Shown: piece after piece, positions 8,045 to 15,299 of the stretch
Numbering within the stretch: position 1 is the stretch's first letter
Layout of the letters: the number at the start of each line of letters is the position of its first letter
Origin: CAXPZW01 sp964221845
GTDB lineage: Bacteria; Bacteroidota; Bacteroidia; Flavobacteriales_D; Sanyastnellaceae
Length of the DNA stretch: 26,894 bases
Direction: 5' to 3'
NCBI GenBank assembly: GCA_964221845.1
Contig: CAXPZW010000014.1
Coordinates: 1-26,894 of the forward strand
Notes under the pieces: model-generated
The model's database searches: none
What the model was told of the DNA's origin: nothing
What the model saw: only the letters and a program-made list of their open reading frames with translations
Program-made: the position numbers and the translations under genes

Positions 8045-8998
8045 ATGAACGACATCATCAAATCCATTTGGAACTACGTGCTTTCGGTAATCCTGCTCGT
8101 TGCCGGGTTCCTGTTTTTGTCCATGTACTTGCGCAGCTCCGGATTGGAGAAGCAACCGCAAGAGATGCTCTTTGGTGCGCTGTTCTTGATCCTGGCCGGT
8201 ATCCTGGCTCTGCCGATTGTGGCCCACAAGATTCGCAAAGGCCTCGCCTTCATGGTGGGCGGTTTGTGTTTGGTGGCCGCTGTGTTCTTGATTTATAGCC
8301 TGGACAACGTCATTGACGAAGAGATCCAGTTCCAAGAAGATTTTAAAGCCTACAGCGAGGTTACCAAGCAACGCCTGATTGACATCCGCACCGCCCAAGA
8401 GCAGTACGTGAAAGTCAACGGCACCTACACCGAGTCGTTCGAAACCTTGCTAGCCTTCATCAATGAGCCATCGATCCCCAAGGTGTTCCGCATCGGTAAG
8501 TGGGACCTGCGCCGCGTAGGACCAGAGGCCAACGACACCATTCGTGACGGTACATTCGAAGAGTACTTCGAGCGTGGTTTTGTAATTGGCCGTGCCGACT
8601 TGGACTCAGTGGCCCAGCTCGAATCTGAGCGTTTGGGTTACGAGGTGAGCGCTGCCAAGCTGGAGCAAATGATGCGCGCCAACGAAACCAACTACCGCGT
8701 GCAGGACACCACCTTCGTGTCGGTGTACGACGAGTACTTTTCGGACGACAAGCGCGCCGAAGAAGAGCTTCCCGCCATCGAGATCTCTCAACTGCCGTTC
8801 AACCCGCACCCGCTGGCGAACGGTTCTAAGTTCATCATGATGTCAAGCAGCATTCCTTCAGGAGAGGCTGGTTTGACCTTGCCCACCATTGTGGTGAAAG
8901 ACGCCAACCCCTTCGGTCGTGAAGGCGTGAAGCGCGACACCCTGATGTTCGGCTCACTCATCGAAGCCAAAACCGATGGAAACTGGGCTCGGGAGTAA
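8045..8998 (+). CDS. Hypothetical membrane protein with pseudopilin-like soluble region (317 aa)
   Basis: Three predicted transmembrane helices occupy residues about 8-29, 41-60 and 66-86; the remaining 230 residues are soluble. Just after the third helix, residues about 95-139 form an amphipathic helix with 'RTAQEQY', then 'NGTYTESFETLLAFI'. This wording is strongly reminiscent of type II/IV pseudopilin stalks, where 'AQ..Y....G.Y' precedes the globular head, but the upstream part is not a class III prepilin leader. The C-terminal half has no motif I recognise. Its stop overlaps the DUF3822 start by 23 bases, so the two are translationally coupled and probably act together. It is first in a run through DUF3822, rsmD, coaD and a thioredoxin-like gene. 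Function unknown. Confidence 0.75.
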   Translation: MNDIIKSIWNYVLSVILLVAGFLFLSMYLRSSGLEKQPQEMLFGALFLILAGILALPIVAHKIRKGLAFMVGGLCLVAAVFLIYSLDNVIDEEIQFQEDFKAYSEVTKQRLIDIRTAQEQYVKVNGTYTESFETLLAFINEPSIPKVFRIGKWDLRRVGPEANDTIRDGTFEEYFERGFVIGRADLDSVAQLESERLGYEVSAAKLEQMMRANETNYRVQDTTFVSVYDEYFSDDKRAEEELPAIEISQLPFNPHPLANGSKFIMMSSSIPSGEAGLTLPTIVVKDANPFGREGVKRDTLMFGSLIEAKTDGNWARE

Positions 8999-9827
8999 TC
9001 CGGTCCAATTCCTCGACGCCACCTACACCGCCGAGCAAGCCGAAGCTTGCCACTTGGCGCTTAGGGTGACCCCCGATGCTGCATCCTACGCCCTGATTGA
9101 AACCGAGCGCAATGTTGTGCTCGCCGCTGGCCGTTTGCCCATTTCGGAAGGAGAAACCGTACCTGTATTGTTGGGCCGACTCTTGTCCGAAGATCCCTTG
9201 GCTAGCCGTTTTCAATCGGTCAGTTTGGGTGTGGACCGCATCCCCTTTGCGTTGGTGCCGCAGGCCTTGTCCGAGGCCGCCGCAGACCTCCCTGGTTTCT
9301 CGTTCGGAGCTGACGTCGCCCACGTCCGCAGTTTGCCTGTGGAAACCCTCAAGGCCGTGTATGCCTTTGCATTGGATCCCGCGTTGGAAGAAGTGCTGCA
9401 CGCCTCCTTCCCCCACGCGACGACCACCCACTCGGCGGCGTGTTGGATCCAAACCGTCCAACGCAAGAACCGCTTTGTGCGCGGGCACCAACTGCACCTG
9501 GACGTAGACGCCACCGGCTTGTCGGTCTTTTTGTGGAACGGGGCAGACCTCTTGCTGCACAACCACTTCACCACCGCGGGTGCGTTTGATGTGCTCTACC
9601 ACGCCCTCAACGTCTGCCAACAGCACAACCTGCAGGCAGGGGATGTACAGGTACGCCTCACCGGTCAGGTGGAGGCCAACGACCCGTTGCTCGGTGTGCT
9701 CAAAGAACATTTCCCCCAGGTTGAACTCAACTTTGGCCTGGATTTCCAGCGCATGGCCTTGGGCCTGAGTCGGGTGAAAAAGCAATACTTCGCCCCGCTG
9801 TTCAACCAGTACGTATGCGTGTCATAG
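8976..9827 (+). CDS. DUF3822 family protein
   Basis: A 283-residue soluble protein with the layout of DUF3822: 'LALRVTPDAASYALIETERNVVL' strands at the start, a two-lobe mixed alpha/beta body, and the C-terminal 'LGVLKEHFPQVELNFGLDF' strand-helix. I recall this Bacteroidota-restricted family as having a PilM/actin-like fold, but I cannot confirm that here. It usually sits directly before rsmD and coaD, as it does here. ATG 8976 overlaps the previous gene by 23 bases, and the stop overlaps the rsmD start by 13 bases. Neither a catalytic motif nor a membrane segment is visible. A cytoplasmic partner role for the membrane protein encoded just upstream is inferred from coupling only. Confidence 0.8.
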   Translation: METGLGSNPVQFLDATYTAEQAEACHLALRVTPDAASYALIETERNVVLAAGRLPISEGETVPVLLGRLLSEDPLASRFQSVSLGVDRIPFALVPQALSEAAADLPGFSFGADVAHVRSLPVETLKAVYAFALDPALEEVLHASFPHATTTHSAACWIQTVQRKNRFVRGHQLHLDVDATGLSVFLWNGADLLLHNHFTTAGAFDVLYHALNVCQQHNLQAGDVQVRLTGQVEANDPLLGVLKEHFPQVELNFGLDFQRMALGLSRVKKQYFAPLFNQYVCVS

Positions 9828-10357
9828 GCGGATCGCTCAAGGGCCGGCGCTACCAACCCCACAAGCGGTTTACCGAACGTCCTACCACTGATTTTGCACG
9901 AGAATCGCTGTTCAATGTGTTGCAACACCGTGTGGATTTCGACGGTTTGCACGCCGTTGATCTCTTTGCCGGAACCGGCGCCATTGCGTACGAATTGGCC
10001 TCACGGGGTGCGTCCAGTGTGGTCAGCGTAGAGAAGCAATTCGCCAATGTACGCGCCATCAAAAAACAGCTTGCCGAGTTTGAATTGGACCAAGTGCAAG
10101 TGCTCTGCACCGACGTGTTCGATTGGCTTGGTAAGACCACGCTTTCTGCGGATTTGGTGTTTGCCGATCCTCCCTACGCCCACCCGAAACTGGCCGAATT
10201 GCCTGAGCGTGTATGGGCGTCTACACTGCTCAATCCCGGCGGTCAACTCGTGCTCGAGCATGGCCAAGACCACCGCTTTGAAGCCACTCCCGGGTTTGAC
10301 CAAACCCGCAAGTATGGCGGGGTGTATTTCTCCTTCTTCTCCAAGCCGGAAGCATGA
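9815..10357 (+). CDS. rsmD: 16S rRNA (guanine-966-N2)-methyltransferase
   Basis: A SAM-dependent methyltransferase of 180 residues that modifies G966 of 16S rRNA during 30S assembly. It begins 'MRVIGGSLKGRRY', the RsmD signature, followed by 'RPTTDFARESLFNVL', the SAM-binding 'AVDLFAGTGAIAYE' (residues 47-60), the acidic ribose-binding end of strand 2 ('VSVEK'), and the catalytic 'DPPY' at 118-121. The length is typical. It overlaps the DUF3822 gene by 13 bases and is followed after 44 bases by coaD, the standard neighbour pair. Confidence 0.95.
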   Translation: MRVIGGSLKGRRYQPHKRFTERPTTDFARESLFNVLQHRVDFDGLHAVDLFAGTGAIAYELASRGASSVVSVEKQFANVRAIKKQLAEFELDQVQVLCTDVFDWLGKTTLSADLVFADPPYAHPKLAELPERVWASTLLNPGGQLVLEHGQDHRFEATPGFDQTRKYGGVYFSFFSKPEA

Positions 10358-10401
10358 GGCCCGGGCGCATTCGGTATCTTCGTGAACACAACCCTGCCCG
10401 C

Positions 10402-10866
10402 ATGAAACGCATTGCGATTTTTCCAGGATCGTTTGATCCCATCACCCGTGGCCATGCCAACATTGTTCGGCGTGCCGTGCCTTTGTTCGACGAGATTGTG
10501 GTGGCCATCGGTGTGAATTCTGCCAAGAAGTACATGTTCCCACTGGAGCAGCGCATGGCCTGGAACGAGACGGTTTTCGCGGACTTGCCCACGGTGACAT
10601 GTGATTGGTACGAAGGACTCACCTTGGATTACTGCCGCAAACGCGGCGGCACCTTTATGCTGCGCGGAATCAGAAATGGCGGGGATTTTGAGTATGAACG
10701 CACGATTGCCCAAATGTCCCGGTATATGGATAAGGGCATCGAGACCGTTATCATGTTCACCGACCCGGAATACGCCCCTATCAGTTCCACCTTGGTGCGC
10801 GAAGTACTGCGCAACGGCGGAAACGTGGACAGCTTTATTCCACCGCAAATTGCCATCCATGCATAA
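10402..10866 (+). CDS. coaD: Pantetheine-phosphate adenylyltransferase
   Basis: Adenylylates 4'-phosphopantetheine to dephospho-CoA, the penultimate step of coenzyme A synthesis. The 154-residue product carries the nucleotidyltransferase T/HxGH motif as 'PITRGH' with His18, the loop 'MLRGIRNGGDFEYE', and the C-terminal 'ISSTLVR' (127-133). ATG 10402 begins exactly at 'MKRIAIFPGSFDP'; an upstream in-frame ATG at 10354, overlapping the rsmD stop, would add 16 non-family residues. The stop overlaps the next gene's start by 8 bases. Confidence 0.95.
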   Translation: MKRIAIFPGSFDPITRGHANIVRRAVPLFDEIVVAIGVNSAKKYMFPLEQRMAWNETVFADLPTVTCDWYEGLTLDYCRKRGGTFMLRGIRNGGDFEYERTIAQMSRYMDKGIETVIMFTDPEYAPISSTLVREVLRNGGNVDSFIPPQIAIHA

Positions 10867-12391
10867 AGCGATCGCAGCTTTTATGGGCCTGATTCTGGCC
10901 TCCTCTGTTTGGGCCGCTACGGCCATTGTTCAAGGACGTGTTGCCCACGAACCCGGCGCGAGCATTACGCTGCTCAAACTGGACGACGGCATCAGCGGCA
11001 AGCGCACCGTGCTTGCCCGCACCCAAGCCGACGACTACGGAAACTTCTTCATGGAAGTGGAGGTCAACACCGTGACCACTGCTTTTTTGCACGTAAACGG
11101 GGTGGTCTCCACCTTGTACCTCGCTCCCGATGGCGGTTACAATGTCACGGTACCCACCATTGAACGCAAGGATCCTCGCACCTTCAACCACATGAAGGTA
11201 GACCTGGAGTTTGACCGCGGAAATGCCCAAAACATCAACTTGCAAGTGGCCGGATTCAACCGCCAGTACGAATTCTTCTTCAAGGAGTTTTTACCCGACT
11301 TGGTAGCGGCCCGGTACGCAGGGTCCAGCAGCTATGTGCGTTCCAACCGCGAGCGCTTGTCTTCGGTAAACCTATTGCCTGCTGAGCAGGACTCGGTGGG
11401 CGGCGGTGAGAACCAGGATTTCCTGATGCGCATCGACAACTTCAAAGTCATTCAGGCCAAGACCCTTGCCGAAGAACGCTCCAACCTTTGGATGGCCGAC
11501 TACATTGACTACGCATTGGCCACTACTGAAGTCAGCGCGGGACGCAGCAAGCAAGAGATTTATGCTCGCTACTTCGAGGGCCGTCCCGTACAGTGGGATC
11601 ACCCCGAGTACATCACCGCCTTGGACCAGCTGTATCAAGGGTGGCTGCAAGCTGCTTTGGACAACGACAGCCTGCCCGCGCTGTACACCGCCGTCATGCG
11701 GGACCGCGATGCGGTGCTGTTGGATGAAGCATGTGCAGCATTGCCCATGCTGAAGGACCCAAAGGTGCGCAGCGCAGCGTTGTTGACCAACCTCAAACAC
11801 ATGTACTACCACGGCCGCCGTGACAAGCGGATTCCGCTGCGTATACTGGAAGACATGGCCGCCCACCCCGAATACTTTGGCCGAGCCTCAGCCGTGGCCG
11901 AGCACTTGGTCAAGCGCATGACTTTCGGTAAAATCGGGACCTCTGCGCCGGAGTTCGTGTACCGCAATGTGCAAGGCGACATGGTGGAGCTCAGCAGCTT
12001 CGAAGGCCGCTTTGTATACGTGCAAGTTTTTAGCAAGTGGTGTCGAAATTGCGAAACCCAGATGGAGGTCATGCGCCCGTTCTACCGCAAGTACCAGCGG
12101 GATGCCGAAATCATCAGCATCTCCATGGACCCCGACTTCCAGACCTTCACCAACTTCTACGACGACCACGACTTTGACTGGATGTTCGGGTACGGACCGG
12201 CCGACGCGACCTTCCAGGACAATTTCCAGCTCACCAGCATTCCCCAATACTTCATCATCGATCCCGAGGGCAATTGGGCCGCGGCACACGTAGGTGCGCC
12301 CGATGAGGGCGGTTTGGGTGAAGTGGAACGCTTGATTGTCAAATGGCGCAACGACCACCAGGGCCGCACCAAGCCTCACATGGGGCGTTGA
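10859..12391 (+). CDS. Secreted thioredoxin-like (TlpA family) protein with large N-terminal domain
   Basis: A 510-residue exported protein. An N-terminal signal peptide (MHKAIAAFMGLILASSVWA) is followed by about 340 residues with a beta-rich start ('VAHEPGASITLLKLDD...') and a helical middle that I cannot name. A thioredoxin fold of the TlpA/AhpC-TSA type then occupies residues about 360-495 with the redox motif C395-R-N-C398 in 'SKWCRNCETQ' and the cis-Pro loop 'SIPQYFIIDPEG'. Such proteins in Bacteroidota are periplasmic disulfide reductases or isomerases, often lipid-anchored, but no lipobox is seen here. ATG 10859 overlaps the coaD stop by 8 bases. Its 3' end overlaps the convergent NUDIX gene by 16 bases. 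The substrate is unknown. Confidence 0.85.
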   Translation: MHKAIAAFMGLILASSVWAATAIVQGRVAHEPGASITLLKLDDGISGKRTVLARTQADDYGNFFMEVEVNTVTTAFLHVNGVVSTLYLAPDGGYNVTVPTIERKDPRTFNHMKVDLEFDRGNAQNINLQVAGFNRQYEFFFKEFLPDLVAARYAGSSSYVRSNRERLSSVNLLPAEQDSVGGGENQDFLMRIDNFKVIQAKTLAEERSNLWMADYIDYALATTEVSAGRSKQEIYARYFEGRPVQWDHPEYITALDQLYQGWLQAALDNDSLPALYTAVMRDRDAVLLDEACAALPMLKDPKVRSAALLTNLKHMYYHGRRDKRIPLRILEDMAAHPEYFGRASAVAEHLVKRMTFGKIGTSAPEFVYRNVQGDMVELSSFEGRFVYVQVFSKWCRNCETQMEVMRPFYRKYQRDAEIISISMDPDFQTFTNFYDDHDFDWMFGYGPADATFQDNFQLTSIPQYFIIDPEGNWAAAHVGAPDEGGLGEVERLIVKWRNDHQGRTKPHMGR

Positions 12392-12999
12392 AACGCTTCT
12401 TCAGCGACCAATACAATGTTGGGGAAGGTGGGTGACGCTTTGGCGAATGCCTTGGCGCTCAACCACGCCACCTTGGTAATGTCCTCTTCTTCTTGGGGAA
12501 CTGGCACCGCATCGCAGTGTTGCTCCATCAGGAACCAGTAGGTAGGCTTGATGGCCCAATCTCCTTTGTACCGGTAGATGTGGTAGGTGGTCTCGAGTGG
12601 GGCCACAATGCGCACGTCGTTCAGTCCGCATTCTTCTTCCACCTCGCGGGTAGCGGCTACCGGAATGCCTTCTCCCTTTTCGATTTTGCCTTTAGGCAGG
12701 TCCCAATGGCCGCGACGGAAAATGAAGAGCAGCTCTCCTTTTTCGTTGCGTACGGCACCGCCGGCTGCTGGAATTTCCCGCAGGGCGCCACGCACATGTT
12801 CAAAAGTCTGGTGGTCTTTGCCGGCTTTGACCCACCATCCAGCCTGTTGCTGCTTGGCTTCTTTGGCCAGTACATCCAGGGCTTTTTTGGGCGCATCCAA
12901 CTCCTTACGACGCAGTTGTTTCACTCCTTTGGGCAGGGCGTGAGATTGTGCTTCTGTGCAGAAGTAAAGCGGGGCGTTGCCGATGAAAACTTTATACAT
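12376..12999 (-). CDS. NUDIX hydrolase
   Basis: A 207-residue protein with a complete Nudix box at residues 104-126 (G104, E110, R118-E119, E122-E123, G125), the metal-binding motif that hydrolyses nucleoside diphosphates linked to another group X. The N-terminal 75 residues are an extension not needed for the fold ('MYKVFIGNAPLYF' and a basic helix), typical of the version encoded opposite pyrE in Bacteroidota. 'RRGHWDLPKGKIE' precedes the box as in MutT/diadenosine polyphosphate hydrolases. The true substrate cannot be told. The start codon lies only 8 bases from that of divergent pyrE, so the promoter must lie inside pyrE coding sequence. Confidence 0.9.
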   Translation of the reverse strand: MYKVFIGNAPLYFCTEAQSHALPKGVKQLRRKELDAPKKALDVLAKEAKQQQAGWWVKAGKDHQTFEHVRGALREIPAAGGAVRNEKGELLFIFRRGHWDLPKGKIEKGEGIPVAATREVEEECGLNDVRIVAPLETTYHIYRYKGDWAIKPTYWFLMEQHCDAVPVPQEEEDITKVAWLSAKAFAKASPTFPNIVLVAEEAFQRPM

Positions 13000-13002
13000 T
13001 TG
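12995..13002 (+). promoter_or_regulatory. Candidate -7 element (TACATTTG) of pyrE, implying a leaderless mRNA
   Basis: A perfect TAnnTTTG lies 5 bases before the pyrE ATG and overlaps the NUDIX start codon. With the usual 5-8 bases from this element to the transcription start, pyrE mRNA would begin at or next to its ATG. A TTG at 12977-12979 lies 15 bases upstream, closer than the usual spacing. Confidence 0.5.
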
Positions 13003-13007
13003 CCGCT

Positions 13008-13664
13008 ATGCTTGATACCGGAGAACAGGCGCCAAAAGTAGCCGAATTTCTGCTCCAAATAAAGGCCATTCAAATACGGCCAGAAGACCCATTTACTTGG
13101 GCCTCAGGACTTAAGTCGCCCATCTATTGCGACAACCGCAAAACCTTGTCTTACCCCGCCATCCGCACCTTTATCCGTCAGGAGGCCACCGCGCTGATTG
13201 AAGCGCGCTACGGCAAACCCGATGCGGTTGTGGGTGTGGCTACCGGAGGCATTGCCTTGGGCGCCTTGATTGCGCAGGAGTTGGGCGTGCCGTTCGCGTA
13301 CGTGCGCTCAAAAGCCAAGGGCCACGGTATGCAGAACCTGATCGAAGGACACCTCGAGAGCGGCCAGTCCGTGGTGGTGATTGAAGATTTGGTGAGCACC
13401 GGTAAAAGCAGCTTGACCGCGGTGGACGCCCTGCGCGCCGCAGATTTACGCATCCACGGCATGGTGGCCATCTTTACCTATGGGTTTGAACACGCCGCCA
13501 AGCGCTTTGAAGAAGCCGGCGTCGACTTGGTCACCCTGACCAACTACCCCACCTTGCTGGAAAAGGCCCTCGAGACCGAATACGTTCAGGACCGCCACAT
13601 GAAAACTCTAGCCGAATGGCGCAAAGACCCGGCCGCTTGGAGCGCCGAGGTTGAAAACGCCTGA
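13008..13664 (+). CDS. pyrE: Orotate phosphoribosyltransferase
   Basis: Joins orotate to PRPP to form OMP in pyrimidine synthesis. The 218-residue product has the 13-residue PRPP-binding motif 'VVVIEDLVSTGKS' (residues 122-134, acidic pair E126-D127), the catalytic flexible loop 'RSKAKGHG' (K102, K104, H106), and the N-terminal 'FTWASGLKSPIYCDNR' orotate-binding region. ATG 13008 fits the family N-terminus. It is divergent from the NUDIX gene and followed after 16 bases by an SRPBCC gene, an arrangement I recall as common in Bacteroidota. Confidence 0.95.
   Translation: MLDTGEQAPKVAEFLLQIKAIQIRPEDPFTWASGLKSPIYCDNRKTLSYPAIRTFIRQEATALIEARYGKPDAVVGVATGGIALGALIAQELGVPFAYVRSKAKGHGMQNLIEGHLESGQSVVVIEDLVSTGKSSLTAVDALRAADLRIHGMVAIFTYGFEHAAKRFEEAGVDLVTLTNYPTLLEKALETEYVQDRHMKTLAEWRKDPAAWSAEVENA
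13033..13040 (-). promoter_or_regulatory. Candidate -7 element (TACTTTTG) of the NUDIX gene inside pyrE
   Basis: Read on the minus strand, 13040-13033 is a perfect TAnnTTTG, 33 bases before the NUDIX ATG and within the first codons of pyrE. A TTTG lies 15 bases further upstream on the same strand. Transcription from here would run into the pyrE promoter. Confidence 0.4.
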
Positions 13665-13680
13665 CCACTACATCTACCCC

Positions 13681-14076
13681 ATGGCGAAAATTGAAAGCAA
13701 GCAGGTGACCGTACCTGCTGACAGTGCTGCCGTATCGGCCTACTTGGCCGACATGAACAACTTCCACAACCTCTTGCCGCAAGACAAGATTTCTGACTGG
13801 AAAGCCGACGAAAAAACCTGTTCCTTCAAAGTGCAGGGCGGCTACACCATCCAATTGGAGCACGCCGGTCAAACCGGCAACACCATTCACATGAAGTCCG
13901 GTGCGGCCAGCCCGTTTCCGTTCACCTTGGATGTGCACCTGAAGCCCGGCGAAGGCGCTACCGATGCACACCAAGTGATCGACGCGGACGTGAATCCGTT
14001 CATGAAAATGATGATTGAAAAGCCGTTGAAGAACCTGTTCGATTACATCGCTGACAAGTTGGTGGCTCAGTTCTGA
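13681..14076 (+). CDS. SRPBCC (START/Bet v1-like) family protein
   Basis: A 131-residue protein with the START-like pattern: 'KIESKQVTVPADSAAVSAYLADMNNFHNLLP' at the front, a strand-rich middle ('CSFKVQGGYTIQLEH') and a long C-terminal helix ('LKNLFDYIADKLVAQF'). Such folds enclose a hydrophobic pocket; the ligand is unknown. ATG 13681 was chosen over an upstream TTG that overlaps pyrE. It follows pyrE by 16 bases, suggesting one transcript. The stop overlaps convergent birA by 10 bases. Confidence 0.8.
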   Translation: MAKIESKQVTVPADSAAVSAYLADMNNFHNLLPQDKISDWKADEKTCSFKVQGGYTIQLEHAGQTGNTIHMKSGAASPFPFTLDVHLKPGEGATDAHQVIDADVNPFMKMMIEKPLKNLFDYIADKLVAQF

Positions 14077-14807
14077 CCGCCCAACCAGCGCACTTCTTTT
14101 TCTCGGAATTCCCGGCAGTCTCCTTTGGGCTCGCACAGGGTCAGTACGCCTTCTGGGCTGATGGCTTGGATGCGGGCTTGAAAGCGCTTGCCTGCGGCTT
14201 CGTAAGGCTCAGCGGCGTCGGTCCCCAACAGGCGCTGCATGAACGCACGCTGCAATTCTTCGAGTTGGTCTTCCCAGCGGTTCCAGTGGTAGAGGATGTC
14301 GCGCAGCACGTCTTCAGAACGGTGGCGTTGCCCGCTGAAGGTGCCCAATGAGGTGGCACCCGGTGCGCTGAAGGTGAGTTGGTTCAAGTTCAAGCCGATG
14401 CCGATGATGCTTTGCTCAACGGTGTCGCCGGCCAATTGGTTTTCCACCAAGATGCCGGCTACTTTCTGGCGGTTGATCAGGATGTCGTTCGGCCATTTGA
14501 TTTGTACGCGTGCGTGGTGCACAAAAGGCTCAATGGCCTGGCAAATGGACACTGCCGCACGCATGTTCAATGCAAAGGAAGCTCGGGCGGGCCAAGTGCC
14601 GCCGGGCAACAGCGAACAGGTCAGGTTGGCACCGGCCTCAGATTCCCATTGTGCGCCGCGTTGGCCGCGACCTGCAGTCTGGAATTCTGCCAATATGGCG
14701 GCAGGACCGGACACACTTCCGGCTTCTTGCAGTTTGGCCGCAAAGTTGTTCGTGGAATCAGTACGCGTGAGACGGATGAGCTGAAAGCCCTCCAGAATTG
14801 GGTCCAT
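14067..14807 (-). CDS. birA: Biotin--[acetyl-CoA-carboxylase] ligase
   Basis: Attaches biotin to the carboxyl-carrier protein through biotinyl-AMP. The 246-residue enzyme has the signature 'GRGQRGAQW' (residues 46-54), 'KWPNDILIN' (104-112) and 'KVAGIL' with the catalytic Lys115. It lacks the N-terminal winged helix of E. coli BirA, so it is monofunctional and cannot be a DNA-binding repressor. ATG 14807 starts at 'MDPILEGFQLIRL', right at the catalytic domain; a longer frame upstream reads antisense through the rsfS start and is rejected. A good promoter-like pair lies immediately before this start. Confidence 0.93.
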   Translation of the reverse strand: MDPILEGFQLIRLTRTDSTNNFAAKLQEAGSVSGPAAILAEFQTAGRGQRGAQWESEAGANLTCSLLPGGTWPARASFALNMRAAVSICQAIEPFVHHARVQIKWPNDILINRQKVAGILVENQLAGDTVEQSIIGIGLNLNQLTFSAPGATSLGTFSGQRHRSEDVLRDILYHWNRWEDQLEELQRAFMQRLLGTDAAEPYEAAGKRFQARIQAISPEGVLTLCEPKGDCREFREKEVRWLGGQN

Positions 14808-14815
14808 TTGGGGCT

Positions 14816-14848
14816 TAAAGGTAGGTATATCAAGGGGTTGCGGCCAAA
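14816..14848 (-). promoter_or_regulatory. Candidate birA promoter (TTTG-N21-TACCTTTA)
   Basis: On the minus strand TTTG (14848-14845) is followed after 21 bases by TACCTTTA (14823-14816), one mismatch from TAnnTTTG, at normal -33/-7 spacing. The box ends 8 bases before the ATG, so the leader would be absent or only a few bases long. Confidence 0.5.
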
Positions 14849-14868
14849 TCGAATTGCGCGGGAAATCG

Positions 14869-14876
14869 TATTTTTG
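14869..14876 (+). promoter_or_regulatory. Candidate -7 element (TATTTTTG) of the rsfS operon
   Basis: A perfect TAnnTTTG, 24 bases before the rsfS ATG in the divergent gap from birA. No clear -33 element occurs at normal spacing (a TTG lies 12 bases upstream). It could drive rsfS-ftsH-cdsA-psd. Confidence 0.45.
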
Positions 14877-14900
14877 ACACATACTCGACCCCTGCTCTGC

Positions 14901-15278
14901 ATGACACAAACTTCCGGCCCCTCGTTGGCAGAACAATTGGTAACAAGCGTAGTTAATGGGATACAAGACGTGAAAGGCGAAGACATTGTCGTCCTCGACT
15001 TACGTGAGATTCCGCACGCTGTTGCCGACTTCTTTGTGGTTTGCCACGGAAATTCGACCACCCAAGTAAGCGCGATTGCGCGCGGTGTGGAAAAAGGCAC
15101 ACGCGCCGACCTCGGCCAACGCCCTTGGCAAGCCGAAGGGTACGGACAAGCACAATGGGTGCTGTTGGATTACTCGGACGTGGTGGTACACGTGTTCTAC
15201 CGCGAAGCCCGAGAATTCTACGGCCTCGAAGAGCTCTGGGCCGACGCCGAGCGTCAGGAAATTGAGTACGCAACCTAA
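14901..15278 (+). CDS. rsfS: Ribosomal silencing factor RsfS
   Basis: A 125-residue RsfS/Iojap protein, which binds ribosomal protein uL14 and blocks subunit joining under nutrient stress. Recognisable pieces are 'VNGIQDVKGEDIVVLDLREI', 'ADFFVVCHGNSTTQVSAIA', and the strongly conserved C-terminal 'WVLLDYSDVVVHVFYREAR'. ATG 14901 is the family start; the frame is open further upstream only as antisense of birA. ftsH follows 21 bases downstream. In E. coli rsfS is linked to nadD and rlmH; the link to ftsH seen here is one I recall from Bacteroidota. Confidence 0.93.
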   Translation: MTQTSGPSLAEQLVTSVVNGIQDVKGEDIVVLDLREIPHAVADFFVVCHGNSTTQVSAIARGVEKGTRADLGQRPWQAEGYGQAQWVLLDYSDVVVHVFYREAREFYGLEELWADAERQEIEYAT

Positions 15279-15299
15279 CACCCGCTGAAAGAGACACCT

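Noticed and set aside
12977..13002. Full -33/-7 promoter for pyrE
   Set aside because: The only TTG is 15 bases from the -7 box, shorter than the 17-23 known for the phylum, so only the -7 element was called.
14067..14966. A longer birA with 53 extra N-terminal residues
   Set aside because: The extension runs antisense through the rsfS start and the promoter region and has no winged-helix signature; ATG 14807 fits the catalytic domain.
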